Positions 9,864-19,696 of a stretch of DNA of 64,000 nt are shown here, one piece after another. The DNA lies in NCBI RefSeq assembly GCF_039541875.1, contig NZ_BAABHB010000012.1:62001-126000 (forward strand). Direction: 5' to 3'. Each line of letters begins with the position of its first letter. Position 1 is the stretch's first letter. The notes below the pieces were generated by a model. It was not told the origin of the DNA, ran no database searches, and saw nothing but the letters and a program-made list of their open reading frames with translations. A program made the translations under genes and the position numbers. The DNA comes from Nibrella viscosa. Lineage in GTDB: Bacteria; Bacteroidota; Bacteroidia; Cytophagales; Spirosomataceae.

Positions 9864-10020
9864 ATGCAGGGTTGAGATGATACACCTATAAGCGGTTAAC
9901 GGCTTCGGTTGTTTACGCCTTTTTACCGATAAATCAGTTGGCATACCGCTTCCTCAGCCATTAGTTGATAATTACCGGGTTTCTCGTCACATTTGCCTAA
10001 AAGCCAATTAACCCAGGTCA

Positions 10021-10776
10021 ATGAAACACACGCTTTGTCTTATCCTGATAACCTGTAGCTCCGGGCTATTGCCGGCGCAGCCCAGGCTGTCATCTGCCAC
10101 AGCCCGGCCGACTCCTTCGGCGGCCAAAACGCCCGCTCGCTCACAAGCGGTAGCGCCAACCCGGCCCATAGCCGGCCGCTCCGGTTTTAGCGTCGGTCTG
10201 CGGGGGGGTGTCAACCGCAGTATGGTAACCCGGGAAGACCTCAACAATATTGAGGGGGCGCAGCAGGAATATACCCCCGGTTATCACGCAGGCCTGGTGC
10301 TGAACATGGGGGGGCCAGTGTTTTCGGTGCAACCCGAAGTCTTACTCAACCAGTATAATTTTCGCTATACGCTGAGCCAGGGTAGCCGAAGCGGCTTTGC
10401 CGAGGGAACCATCAACGCGCTGGAGGTGCCGGTGCTGCTGAAAGCTTCGTTCGGCGGACGTACGCTCCGGTTCTTTGTCAACGGCGGAGCCTTTGGCACG
10501 TATTTCCTGAACGGCCGGGTCAAGGGTGTAGCCACGCTGAACAACCTGGCGATAGACCTCTCCGGCCCTATTGAGCGGGAAGGCTTCAGCGAGCGGTTCG
10601 GCTACGGGGTTACCGGCGGGCTGGGATTATCGGTCCGGTTAGGCCCCGGCAACCTGCTGCTGGAAGGGCGCTATAACTACGCCATCGATAATACCCAGCG
10701 TACCAGCGAGGGGGAGACCAAAGCCAGGTTATACATGGCCTCCCTGGGCTACCTGATTCCTTTAGGTGGCCGGTAA
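10021..10776 (+). CDS. Outer-membrane beta-barrel protein (PorT-like family)
   Basis: The N-terminal signal peptide (MKHTLCLILITCSSGLLPAQ) is followed by a low-complexity Ala/Pro/Thr/Arg linker. An eight-strand-like barrel runs from GFSVGLRGGVNRS to the end, with alternating hydrophobic strands and Gly-rich turns (FFVNGGAFGTYF, GVTGGLGLSVRLG, LLLEGRYNYAID). This resembles the small outer-membrane barrel families common in Bacteroidota. The last strand, MASLGYLIPL, fits an outer-membrane insertion signal. It is monocistronic and ends at a hairpin terminator. The function is unknown. Confidence 0.8.
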   Translation: MKHTLCLILITCSSGLLPAQPRLSSATARPTPSAAKTPARSQAVAPTRPIAGRSGFSVGLRGGVNRSMVTREDLNNIEGAQQEYTPGYHAGLVLNMGGPVFSVQPEVLLNQYNFRYTLSQGSRSGFAEGTINALEVPVLLKASFGGRTLRFFVNGGAFGTYFLNGRVKGVATLNNLAIDLSGPIEREGFSERFGYGVTGGLGLSVRLGPGNLLLEGRYNYAIDNTQRTSEGETKARLYMASLGYLIPLGGR

Positions 10777-10805
10777 TTTACGTGAACAGTAGTGTTTATG
10801 ATACG

Positions 10806-10839
10806 AATAGTGACGGCTTATGGCCGTCATCTATTTTTT
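10806..10839 (+). terminator. Intrinsic terminator
   Basis: TGACGGC-TTATG-GCCGTCA stem extended by AATAG/CTATT and followed by a T run, 30 bp after the barrel gene. Confidence 0.8.
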
Positions 10840-10920
10840 CAAGCGCCCCGGTAATTTGGTGACTTTGCATCCGGCTTTGCCGGCAAAAAAGACAATCTAG
10901 CCTAGGATATTACCTGCCCA

Positions 10921-11808
10921 TCAGCCCTGAAACGCCGGCGCAAAGTTGGTACGGGCAAAATCTTCCAGTTTGATTTTTTCGAGGGTGGTGCGGTTCTGCC
11001 AATAGTCTTCCTGCATAATGCCGGTCCGCATGGCCGCACCCATCTCCGTATAACTGCGGGCAACCTCTTCGTTGAGCCCGGCCTGTAGCAGTCCCTGTAG
11101 GTTTTGTTCATCGGAAAACACGATCCAGGGGATCTCCGGCTTGCCGATAGCCTCGCCTAATACCCTGGCGATTTCGTCGCCGGTGCGTTCGTCACCCACG
11201 ATATAGCGAACACGCTTACCGGTAAAATCGAGATTCAACAGTTCGTGCAGGGCTACTCCGGCAATATCGCTGGGGTGGACCAGCGCCACTTTTTCTTCCG
11301 GGTTGCCAAAATTACCGCCCAGAATACCCGCATTCTTTACCATCGGAATCAGCGACATGAAGTTGGGCATGAAATAAGCCGGACGCAGAAACTTAACGTT
11401 CAGCGCATCAATGGTTTTCAGCTTTTCTTCCAGATCATGCAGGCCGCTTATTGGCCCAACCCCTTCGCGGTGAGCGCCGATGCTGCTGAGCACAACCGCA
11501 AACCGGATGTCATTTGCCTTAAGGGCTTCAACATAATTGTCGTTAATGACATTTTGCCAGGCGCGCCAGTTGGTAGGGTTCCAGTTAGGAGGTACCATCA
11601 GGTACACGGCATCAGCGTCGGCAAACGCCTGCTTCACAAACGCGCCGTCTTCCAGGCTACCCACGGCGGCTTTTGCCCCCAGGGCTTCAATTTCGCTGGT
11701 GTTTTCGGCTTTGCTGGTAATTACCGTAACGGAATGCCCGGCCTTAACCAAGCCTTCGGTAATGGGTCGGCCGGTATGGCCCAGTGACCCGGTGATGGTG
11801 TAGTTCAT
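10921..11808 (-). CDS. NmrA-like NAD(P)-binding protein (atypical SDR)
   Basis: Rossmann-fold protein of 295 residues starting MNYTITGSLGHTGRPI, a variant of the TGATGxxG dinucleotide loop. It has VGSLEDGAFVKQAFADADAVYLMVP and the HPSDIAGVALHELL segment typical of NmrA/QOR2-like quinone reductase or redox-sensor relatives. It lacks the YxxxK catalytic motif of classical SDRs in the visible spacing. The gene stands alone, with an AT-rich upstream region holding two ATTCCGTTT elements. An enzyme or redox-sensing role cannot be separated. Confidence 0.85.
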   Translation of the reverse strand: MNYTITGSLGHTGRPITEGLVKAGHSVTVITSKAENTSEIEALGAKAAVGSLEDGAFVKQAFADADAVYLMVPPNWNPTNWRAWQNVINDNYVEALKANDIRFAVVLSSIGAHREGVGPISGLHDLEEKLKTIDALNVKFLRPAYFMPNFMSLIPMVKNAGILGGNFGNPEEKVALVHPSDIAGVALHELLNLDFTGKRVRYIVGDERTGDEIARVLGEAIGKPEIPWIVFSDEQNLQGLLQAGLNEEVARSYTEMGAAMRTGIMQEDYWQNRTTLEKIKLEDFARTNFAPAFQG

Positions 11809-11889
11809 GTGTGTAGCGTAAAACGGAGCGGATCGCCGAAGCGATTATATTCCGTTTAGAAACGATCCCAAATGAAATATAATTCCGTT

Positions 11890-12819
11890 TTACTTGCGTG
11901 GCAGATGCACTTCCGCCATCATGCAGCGGGCAGAGCCTCCGCCATTGCCTTCAATCGTTCCCAGGTCGAAATGCAGCAGGGTAGCGTAATCGTTGAGGGT
12001 ATCAATCTGGCGGAGGGTCAGCGATTTATAGGCCTGGGTAGACATAACCAGCAGCTTCTCCCCCTTCCGATTATGAATCAGCAGCATATTACCGGCAAAA
12101 CTGGCCATCTGCTCCAGGGATAGCTCAATGATGTCTTTACCGAGCTTCTCCAGTTCGTGACGTACCAGTAGCCGCTCATCCAGGTCTTTGATGGCCCGCA
12201 GGCAGATAACGGCAAACGTGTCGCCCATGCACATCACCACATTGGTATGGTATACGGGCATTCCCCCGACATCATACGCGTGGAAAGGCACTACCCGGTA
12301 ACCGGTTCGCCGGCTGAACTCCATGAGCACGTCCTCGTGCGTGCGGGCCGACAGGCAGGCGAAGGCCACGCGGTTCATCCGGTCGAGCACCAGGCTGCCT
12401 GTTCCTTCCAAATACTTCCCCTCCTGCTCAAACGGCGTGAGGTCAACCACTTTAGACACATGGAACTGTTGGCTGAGGTCGTCGATAATGTCGTTGCGCC
12501 GTTCGAGCCGCCGGTTTTCAGCCTGCATCGGGTACAGTACGACCGTACCGCTGGCGTGAAAGGAGATCCAATTGTTGGGAAAAATGGAGTCCGGGGTATA
12601 CGGCTCCTGGAGATCTTCATACACAATCACATCCACACCGAGCGCGTTCAGATGCCGCACCATTTCGTCGAACTCCCGAAGGGCATTTTCCTGAGCATTA
12701 TCTTTTGTCTGAACCGCTACAACCGGGTCCTGAAAGGCGTTGGTTCCTGCGGTTTGCTCGTTAAAAGCAAAACAAACCGGGCGGATCATTAGAATGCGTG
12801 AAGTGGCTTGCGATTGCAT
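11890..12819 (-). CDS. ctlX: CtlX-type citrulline hydrolase / amidinotransferase-fold protein
   Basis: Member of the guanidine-modifying (arginine deiminase-like) superfamily, 309 aa from the ATG at 12819 (MQSQATSRILMIRPVCF). The active-site landmarks of the fold are present: PDSIFPNNWISFH, LEGTGSLVLD, the His region GGMPVYHTNVVM, and the nucleophile in GGGSARCMMAEVH near the C-terminus. CtlX proteins release urea or ammonia from citrulline to give ornithine. It lies 71 bp downstream of an arginine deiminase-like gene in the same orientation, which fits an arginine to citrulline to ornithine route. The exact substrate is inferred from family and context. Confidence 0.85.
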   Translation of the reverse strand: MQSQATSRILMIRPVCFAFNEQTAGTNAFQDPVVAVQTKDNAQENALREFDEMVRHLNALGVDVIVYEDLQEPYTPDSIFPNNWISFHASGTVVLYPMQAENRRLERRNDIIDDLSQQFHVSKVVDLTPFEQEGKYLEGTGSLVLDRMNRVAFACLSARTHEDVLMEFSRRTGYRVVPFHAYDVGGMPVYHTNVVMCMGDTFAVICLRAIKDLDERLLVRHELEKLGKDIIELSLEQMASFAGNMLLIHNRKGEKLLVMSTQAYKSLTLRQIDTLNDYATLLHFDLGTIEGNGGGSARCMMAEVHLPRK

Positions 12820-12890
12820 AACGTTCTTTACAGTTCGGGGGTTAATCAACTAATCTGGCCTCAATTTACGACAAAAATTGCATTTTGGGG

Positions 12891-14354
12891 CTATAGCTCA
12901 TCCCGGAGCAGGGGCAAACTCATGCAGTGTGACCCGCCACGCGCCCGCGACAACTCAGCCGACGGCAGCATAATGAAGGTATTTTCGATGGTTTCGGGCG
13001 ACGATTCGCCCCGTTCAAACCGGTCGAGCAGATCGGCAGCCGACACCACATCGAAACCGGCCTCCCGGAAGGCTTCGGCGGTTTTGTCGTTGCGGTCGTA
13101 GCCAATCACTACGCCATCTTTCAGAGCCAGCAGGTTGCAGGAGTCGGTCCATTGCTCCCGTGCGCCAAACGGGAATTCGTTGTTCCCCGAATAAACAAAC
13201 TGAACCGGATCCTTACAGCCCAGATCGTTTTTGCTAATGTCGGCCAGCAGATCTTCCAGGTTCTCCATTTCAATAGGCTTATGCTCCAGCCCTTTGATAA
13301 ACTGCAGAATCCGAAGGTCTTCCGACACATCTTTAGGCGCAAAAAAGTGAATCACATCCCGCTGTTTAGCCTCGTCGCCCAGGCGGCCCAGCGAGGCCAG
13401 CAACACCCATACATTCCGCTTTACCTGCGTAAAAATGGTGTCGATATGCATGTAATCCCGCTTTTTCGGAATCCTGATGATCGTCACCGTATCCACCAGA
13501 TTTTTTTCGAACACAATCCGCATCACCTGCTCAGCCGCATAGAGCGTGGTACGTTCGCTGCAGCCGATCAGCAAATGACGCTTTGAAATCATCATCACAT
13601 CGCCCCCTTCCAGCGTCGAGCGGGTCAGGTCTTTGTTAGCCTCCCCGTCGGCCATCAAGAAGGCGTGTTCGTTATCGGGTATCTCAATAATCTTGTCCTT
13701 ATAATCGGCAAAGATCGGGTGATTAAAAAAGATATACTGTGCCAGCAGCGCTTCGCGGGTGCGGGCCAGTTTGGCAGGCTTGTTGAGCAGGATATGGTCG
13801 TTGATAACAATGCCAATATCGCGGGTAAAGATGAAGTTAGGTAGAGGAGCAAACAGCATGGTCCGGTCCGGCAGCGAGCCTGATATCAGGATTTTAGCCA
13901 GCTCTACAGGGTCAAACTCCTGCAGCAGTTGCTGCGTTTTGACGGAGGCACGCTCTACGGCGCAGATGGATGCAATCAGCTTGATCCGGATCAGGTTATC
14001 GGTCAGAATGTCTGACAGCAGGCACTGTAAATCGATAACCTTATCGGACTTGAAGTATTCCGGGTGGTCGGGCTTAAAAAACGCCCGGTCTTTGGTTGGT
14101 GCCAGATCGGCAATACGGCCCCGAACCTTGTCGGGATCCAAAAAGTACAGCAACAGTTTTACGTAAAAATCATATTCATCCCGGCGCATCATGTCGATAT
14201 GCACGATGTCTTCAAACAGCCAGTCCTGAGCCTTGGAGGGAATTACTTTGCCCAAGCCCCGGTCGGGGCTGTGGATCAACAAACGGCGGAGCGTTCCGAT
14301 TTCCGAAGAAACCTGTATGGGCTGAGTAGCAACAGATAGTTTTCCATTACGCAT
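12891..14354 (-). CDS. Arginine deiminase family protein
   Basis: A 487-aa amidinotransferase-fold enzyme. All catalytic elements of arginine deiminase are visible: FTRD (Asp), LEGGDVMM (Glu), HIDTIF (His/Asp) and GGSHCMSLPL with the nucleophilic Cys close to the C-terminus. It would hydrolyse arginine to citrulline and ammonia. The protein is longer than classical ArcA (about 410 aa) because of an inserted helical region after residue 90, a form I associate with Bacteroidota. It is transcribed first in a two-gene unit with ctlX and divergently from sufC. No ornithine carbamoyltransferase or carbamate kinase is nearby, so this is not a standard arc fermentation operon. Confidence 0.87.
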   Translation of the reverse strand: MRNGKLSVATQPIQVSSEIGTLRRLLIHSPDRGLGKVIPSKAQDWLFEDIVHIDMMRRDEYDFYVKLLLYFLDPDKVRGRIADLAPTKDRAFFKPDHPEYFKSDKVIDLQCLLSDILTDNLIRIKLIASICAVERASVKTQQLLQEFDPVELAKILISGSLPDRTMLFAPLPNFIFTRDIGIVINDHILLNKPAKLARTREALLAQYIFFNHPIFADYKDKIIEIPDNEHAFLMADGEANKDLTRSTLEGGDVMMISKRHLLIGCSERTTLYAAEQVMRIVFEKNLVDTVTIIRIPKKRDYMHIDTIFTQVKRNVWVLLASLGRLGDEAKQRDVIHFFAPKDVSEDLRILQFIKGLEHKPIEMENLEDLLADISKNDLGCKDPVQFVYSGNNEFPFGAREQWTDSCNLLALKDGVVIGYDRNDKTAEAFREAGFDVVSAADLLDRFERGESSPETIENTFIMLPSAELSRARGGSHCMSLPLLRDEL

Positions 14355-14473
14355 AAAAGCAGGTGGTTATTAGATTCGCAAAATACGGTACTACTTTACA
14401 ATTAAGTGCAGGGGCCATCAACTTTTAGCGGGGCAATATTGTTATCTTACAAGGTACATAAGTATTCATCTGT

Positions 14474-14481
14474 TACCTTTG
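14474..14481 (+). promoter_or_regulatory. Bacteroidota -7 promoter element for the suf operon
   Basis: TACCTTTG is a perfect match to the Bacteroidota -7 consensus TAnnTTTG, 33 bp before the sufC ATG. The -33 TTTG element is not clear. Confidence 0.5.
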
Positions 14482-14514
14482 CAGCGTTAATACAGCCGTT
14501 ACAATTAACCTACT

Positions 14515-15270
14515 ATGCTTTCTATCAGCAATTTACAAGCCTCAATCGGCGATAAGCAAATATTAAAAGGGATTAACCTGGACGTAAACGCCGGCGAAGT
14601 TCATGCCATTATGGGTCCGAACGGTTCCGGTAAAAGTACGCTGGCTTCGGTATTGGCCGGCCGCGAAGATTACGAAATTACCGAAGGCAGTGTCCTGTTC
14701 GACGGCAAAGACCTGCTGGACATGGCCCCGGAAGAGCGGGCAGCCGAAGGCATCTTCCTGGCCTTTCAATATCCGGTCGAAATTCCGGGGGTCAGCACGA
14801 CCAACTTCCTGCGCACCGCGCTCAACGAAATTCGTAAATACCGGGGACAGGACCCGCTCGACGCCGTGCAGTTCCTGAAACGGATGAAAGAAAAAATGAA
14901 GCTGGTCAATATTGACCAGTCGCTGCTCAGCCGGGCTCTGAACGAAGGGTTCTCCGGTGGCGAAAAGAAACGGAACGAGATCTTCCAGTTGGCCATGCTG
15001 GAGCCGAAGCTGGCTATTCTCGACGAAACGGATTCGGGTCTGGATATTGATGCACTGCGGATTGTGGCCGAAGGCGTCAACAAACTGCGCTCTCCGGAGC
15101 GGGCAACCATTGTGGTAACGCACTACCAGCGTCTGCTCGACTACATTGTGCCTGACTTTGTACATGTGCTTTACAAAGGCCGTATTGTGAAATCCGGCCC
15201 GAAAGAACTTGCCTACGAACTCGAAGAAAAAGGATACGACTGGATTAAAGCCGAAGTAGAAGCAGCATAA
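14515..15270 (+). CDS. sufC: Fe-S cluster assembly ATPase SufC
   Basis: Cytosolic ABC-type ATPase that works with SufB and SufD as the scaffold complex for Fe-S cluster assembly. Its 251 aa show Walker A GPNGSGKST, the SufC-specific EGIFLAFQYPVEIPGVS, signature FSGGEKKRNEI, Walker B LAILDETDSGLD and switch His in VVTHYQRLL. It is the first gene of the suf operon here. sufB, normally next to it, is absent from the window. SufD follows after a 110-bp spacer filled with heptamer repeats. Confidence 0.97.
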   Translation: MLSISNLQASIGDKQILKGINLDVNAGEVHAIMGPNGSGKSTLASVLAGREDYEITEGSVLFDGKDLLDMAPEERAAEGIFLAFQYPVEIPGVSTTNFLRTALNEIRKYRGQDPLDAVQFLKRMKEKMKLVNIDQSLLSRALNEGFSGGEKKRNEIFQLAMLEPKLAILDETDSGLDIDALRIVAEGVNKLRSPERATIVVTHYQRLLDYIVPDFVHVLYKGRIVKSGPKELAYELEEKGYDWIKAEVEAA

Positions 15271-15278
15271 AAATATCG

Positions 15279-15376
15279 TTTGAGGTTTGAGGTTTGAGAT
15301 TTGAAGTTTAAAAACGCCCAAACATATGGAGCGGTTACAACTTCAAACCTCAAACTTCAAACCTCAAACTTCAAAC
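15279..15376. repeat. TTTGAGG/CCTCAAA heptamer array forming an inverted repeat
   Basis: Left arm: successive TTTGAGG, TTTGAGG, TTTGAGA, TTTGAAG units. Right arm: ACTTCAAAC, CTCAAAC, TTCAAAC, CTCAAAC, TTCAAAC units. The two arms are complementary and sit in the sufC-sufD spacer, so the transcript could fold into a long hairpin inside the operon. Confidence 0.8.
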
Positions 15377-15380
15377 GCAA

Positions 15381-16790
<1,410 letters not shown>

Positions 16791-16835
16791 CCCTACCATT
16801 GTTGTTGTATTTCTGTACAACTTACTCGACTTTTC

Positions 16836-18071
16836 ATGCAGACGGCAACGGATATATTAGACATTCAGCGGATACGGAACGACTTCCCGGTGCTGCATCA
16901 GCAAATCAACGGCAGACCTTTGGTCTATCTCGATAACGCAGCTACCACGCAGAAGCCGCGCCCGGTACTGAATGCCCTCATCCACTATTACGAAGGATAT
17001 AACGCCAACATTCACCGGGGTATTCACCACCTGGCCGAGAAAGCTACGGCTGCGTTTGAAGCCTCGCGTAAAAGCATTCAGCAGTTTCTGAATGCCGCGC
17101 ACCCGGAAGAAATTATTTTTACTTACGGCACCACCGACGGCATTAATCTAGTAGCCCAGTCTTTCGGCCGCCGGTTTCTGAAAGAAGGCGACGAGATCAT
17201 TATCTCTACGCTGGAGCACCACTCCAACATTGTGCCCTGGCAGATGCTGTGCGAGGAGAAAGGCTGTATATTAAAGGTTATCCCGGTTGATGATGCCGGC
17301 GACCTGATTCTGGAGGAATACGAGCAACTGCTGTCGGAGCGGACCAAGTTTGTGTCGGTGGTTCACGTCTCCAATGCCTTAGGTACGATTAATCCGGTGC
17401 AGGCTATTATCGAAAAGGCACATGCCGTCGGAGCCGTAGTCCTGATTGATGGCGCACAGGCTACCTCGCATATCGACATCGACGTGCAGGCGCTGGATGT
17501 TGATTTCTATGTGTTGTCGGCCCATAAACTGTATGGCCCTACCGGCATGGGAGTTTTGTACGGCAAGAAAGCCCTGCTCGAAGCCATGCCGCCGTACCGG
17601 GGTGGTGGCGAAATGATTAAGGAAGTTACGTTTGAAAAGACAACCTACAACGATCTGCCTTATAAGTTTGAAGCCGGCACACCCAATATTGCCGACGTTA
17701 TTGCCGTAAAAGTGGCTCTGGAATATCTGGAAACGCTGGGCAAAGCCAATGTAGCAGCTCATGAGACTGACCTGCTTCGGTACGCCACCGAACAACTCAG
17801 CGAGATCGAGGGGTTGCGGATTATAGGTCAGGCTAAAGAAAAGATCAGCGTGGTTTCGTTTGTGATGGATGGCATTCACCACCAGGACATCGGCGTGATT
17901 CTGGATCAGCAGGGCATTGCCGTCCGGACGGGTCACCACTGCACGCAACCGCTGATGCGCCGGTTTGGTCTTACCGGAACTACGCGGGCGTCTTTTTCGG
18001 TTTATAACACCAGAGAAGAGATAGACCGGCTGGTGCAGGGCCTGCACCGTGTCCGGAAAATGATGTTGTAG
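16836..18071 (+). CDS. sufS: Cysteine desulfurase SufS (group II)
   Basis: PLP enzyme that takes sulfur from cysteine as a persulfide and passes it to SufE. The ATG at 16836 (MQTATDILDIQRIRNDFPVL) starts the conserved region, while the longer frame adds 34 unlikely residues. Visible are YLDNAATTQKP, TLEHHSNIVPWQ, DGAQ, the PLP lysine in SAHKLYGPTGMGVLYG and the short group II active-site segment RTGHHCTQPLMRRFG with catalytic Cys. The length is 411 aa. It lies third in the suf operon. Confidence 0.97.
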   Translation: MQTATDILDIQRIRNDFPVLHQQINGRPLVYLDNAATTQKPRPVLNALIHYYEGYNANIHRGIHHLAEKATAAFEASRKSIQQFLNAAHPEEIIFTYGTTDGINLVAQSFGRRFLKEGDEIIISTLEHHSNIVPWQMLCEEKGCILKVIPVDDAGDLILEEYEQLLSERTKFVSVVHVSNALGTINPVQAIIEKAHAVGAVVLIDGAQATSHIDIDVQALDVDFYVLSAHKLYGPTGMGVLYGKKALLEAMPPYRGGGEMIKEVTFEKTTYNDLPYKFEAGTPNIADVIAVKVALEYLETLGKANVAAHETDLLRYATEQLSEIEGLRIIGQAKEKISVVSFVMDGIHHQDIGVILDQQGIAVRTGHHCTQPLMRRFGLTGTTRASFSVYNTREEIDRLVQGLHRVRKMML

Positions 18072-18094
18072 TAGTCAGTAACGTCTTAGTGTTT

Positions 18095-18205
18095 ATGTTG
18101 AGCACAGCAAAAATTTACGAAAAGGCAATCGAGGCTGCCGAACGGGGTACTGTACACCTGCACGAAGATGTCATGAAGGAGGCTCGTCATTGGCTACAGC
18201 AATAA
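18095..18205 (+). pseudogene. 36-aa ORF, possible antitoxin remnant
   Basis: ATG-to-TAA ORF whose product begins MLSTAKIYEKAIEAAERG and ends DVMKEARHWLQQ. It is strongly helical and charged and precedes a toxin-like fragment, the usual antitoxin-toxin order, but it is too short for a known antitoxin fold. It may be a relic or chance. Confidence 0.35.
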
Positions 18206-18210
18206 CGTAG

Positions 18211-18330
18211 CTTGATGAGGCTAAAGAAGATTTTCGTGATGTAATTCATTATTTATCCCGTTCATCGCTGGCTTATGCTCAACGGTGGGCAACTATCGTG
18301 TTCTGTACATATACATCAATTTCACGATAA
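18211..18330 (+). pseudogene. ParE/RelE-type toxin fragment
   Basis: The frame reads LDEAKEDFRDVIHYLSRSS, then LAYAQRWATIVF, and a stop at 18328. The pattern (EA..D...I..Y....S...A..) matches the first two helices of ParE/RelE toxins. No start codon is in frame because a TAG precedes it, and the catalytic C-terminal beta-sheet is missing. It is therefore a 5'- and 3'-truncated relic lying inside the suf operon. Confidence 0.55.
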
Positions 18331-18379
18331 CAATAGCGGCAATCAGGCATACAGCAACGCCCTTAGGAAAACTTTAATA

Positions 18380-18814
18380 ATGACCATTAACGAGAAGCAG
18401 GACGAAATTATCGAGGAGTTTGAGCTATTTGACGATCCGCTCGATAAAACGCAATATATCATTGATTTGGGCAGGAAGTTGCCTCCGCTGCCTGAGCAAT
18501 ACAAGCAGGACGACAATTTGATCCGGGGTTGTCAGTCGCAGGTATGGCTAGGTGCCGAAATGCATGGCGACAAACTGCACTTTTACGGTGACAGTGAGCC
18601 CACGGCCCAGATTTCGAAAGGCCTGATTAGCCTGCTGATTCGAGTATTGTCGGATGAGAGCCCGGAAGAAGTAGCAAAGGCAGACCTGTACTTTATCAAT
18701 AAAGTAGGCATGAGTAATCTGGTAACGTCAAGGCGGGCCGGTGGTCTGGCCTCGATGATCAGCCAGATGAAACGGTATGGCGCTTTGTATGCCGGTCAGC
18801 AATCTAACGTCTAA
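18380..18814 (+). CDS. sufE: SufE sulfur-acceptor protein
   Basis: Accepts persulfide sulfur from SufS and hands it to the SufBCD scaffold. From the ATG at 18380 the 144-aa protein contains FDDPLDKTQYIIDLGRKLPP and the sulfur-accepting Cys in NLIRGCQSQVWL. The later GLISLLIRVLSDESPEEV region also fits the family. The upstream 35-codon extension in frame overlaps the toxin relic and is rejected. It lies in the suf operon, 26 bp before the sufT-like gene. Confidence 0.95.
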   Translation: MTINEKQDEIIEEFELFDDPLDKTQYIIDLGRKLPPLPEQYKQDDNLIRGCQSQVWLGAEMHGDKLHFYGDSEPTAQISKGLISLLIRVLSDESPEEVAKADLYFINKVGMSNLVTSRRAGGLASMISQMKRYGALYAGQQSNV

Positions 18815-18839
18815 TGTCTCTTGTCCATTTGCTAAAACC

Positions 18840-19151
18840 ATGACAGACGAACAATTGAAAGAAGAAGTGATAATGGCTATAAAGGGCGTATATGATCCGG
18901 AAATTCCGGTGGATGTGTACGAACTGGGCCTTATCTATGATATTAAGATCTTTCCGGTCAACAACGTTTATATTCTGATGACGCTGACCTCCCCGTCCTG
19001 CCCCTCGGCGGGTACGATCCCGACCGAAATCGAAGAAAAGGTACGAGCCATTGAACGCGTCAATGATGTGAGTGTGGAACTGACGTTTGATCCGCCCTAC
19101 ACCACCGAAATGATGTCGGAGGTAGCTAAACTTGAACTTGGATTTATGTAG
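18840..19151 (+). CDS. MIP18/DUF59-family Fe-S maturation protein (SufT-like)
   Basis: A 103-aa protein with the DUF59 core: GVYDPEIPVDVYELGLIYDI, then LMTLTSPSCPSAGTIP with the family Cys, and VSVELTFDPPYTTEMMSE. Relatives (SufT, PaaD, the eukaryotic MIP18) assist insertion or maturation of Fe-S clusters. Its position right after sufE supports the SufT-like call. The ATG at 18840 is chosen because the reading frame extension upstream overlaps sufE. Confidence 0.92.
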   Translation: MTDEQLKEEVIMAIKGVYDPEIPVDVYELGLIYDIKIFPVNNVYILMTLTSPSCPSAGTIPTEIEEKVRAIERVNDVSVELTFDPPYTTEMMSEVAKLELGFM

Positions 19152-19196
19152 AATAGTAAAAAGGTAACCAATCAACCAATTAACTAAAAAACTGAT

Positions 19197-19628
19197 ATGT
19201 ATCCTCCTCAATTAGTTGCTCCTATGAAAGCGGAACTGCTGAATGCCGGTTTCGAAGATCTGGCTACCGCCGGGCAGGTGGTAGACACCATGGAGAACGC
19301 CGAAGGTACTATGCTGGTGGTGGTAAACTCGGTTTGCGGGTGTGCCGCCGGAGCCGCCCGTCCGGGTGTGCTGGCTGCCCTGCAGCGCAGCGAGGTAAAG
19401 CCTGATAAACTGGTAACCGTTTTTGCTGGTGTCGATCAGGAAGCCACGGCCAAAATGCGGGAATACCTGCTGCCCTATCCACCGTCTTCACCGTCGATCG
19501 GTATTTTCAAGGATGGTGAGTTGGTACATTTTATCGAGCGCCACCATATTGAAGGTCGTTCGGCTCAGATGATCGCCCAACACCTGGAAATGGCATTTGA
19601 AGAATTCTGCGACGAAGCAAAAGCCTGA
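19197..19628 (+). CDS. Bacilliredoxin, BrxA/BrxB (YphP/YqiW) family
   Basis: A 143-aa thioredoxin-fold protein with the CGC active site in VVNSVCGCAAGAARPG, and the typical TVFAGVDQEATAKMREYLLPYPPSSPSIGIFKDG. In Firmicutes these proteins remove bacillithiol from oxidised protein thiols. Placement at the end of the suf operon suggests a role in thiol or Fe-S repair, which is inference. A strong terminator follows. Confidence 0.93.
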   Translation: MYPPQLVAPMKAELLNAGFEDLATAGQVVDTMENAEGTMLVVVNSVCGCAAGAARPGVLAALQRSEVKPDKLVTVFAGVDQEATAKMREYLLPYPPSSPSIGIFKDGELVHFIERHHIEGRSAQMIAQHLEMAFEEFCDEAKA

Positions 19629-19634
19629 TAAGCC

Positions 19635-19685
19635 AATGAAAGAAGAAGCCCCACTGTATGGTACAGTGGGGCTTCTTCTTTCATT
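19635..19685. terminator. Bidirectional terminator after the suf operon
   Basis: Perfect long stem: AATGAAAGAAGAAGCCCC pairs with GGGGCTTCTTCTTTCATT around ACTGTA-TGG-TACAGT. It lies between the convergent bacilliredoxin and glycosyltransferase genes. Confidence 0.9.
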
Positions 19686-19696
19686 GATCTCTATTT

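Larger units (their letters stand above)
18072..18379. other. 308-bp spacer holding a toxin-antitoxin relic
   Basis: The space between sufS and sufE has no intact long gene. It contains a 36-codon ORF (18095-18205) and a ParE/RelE-like fragment (18211-18330), described separately. The last 49 bp before sufE show no further structure that I recognise. Confidence 0.6.

Noticed and set aside
11818..11893. 10-bp inverted repeat GTAAAACGGA / TCCGTTTTAC with two ATTCCGTTT copies near the NmrA-like gene
   Set aside because: The arms are 56 bp apart and AT-rich. It could be an operator, but the evidence is too thin to list as a site.
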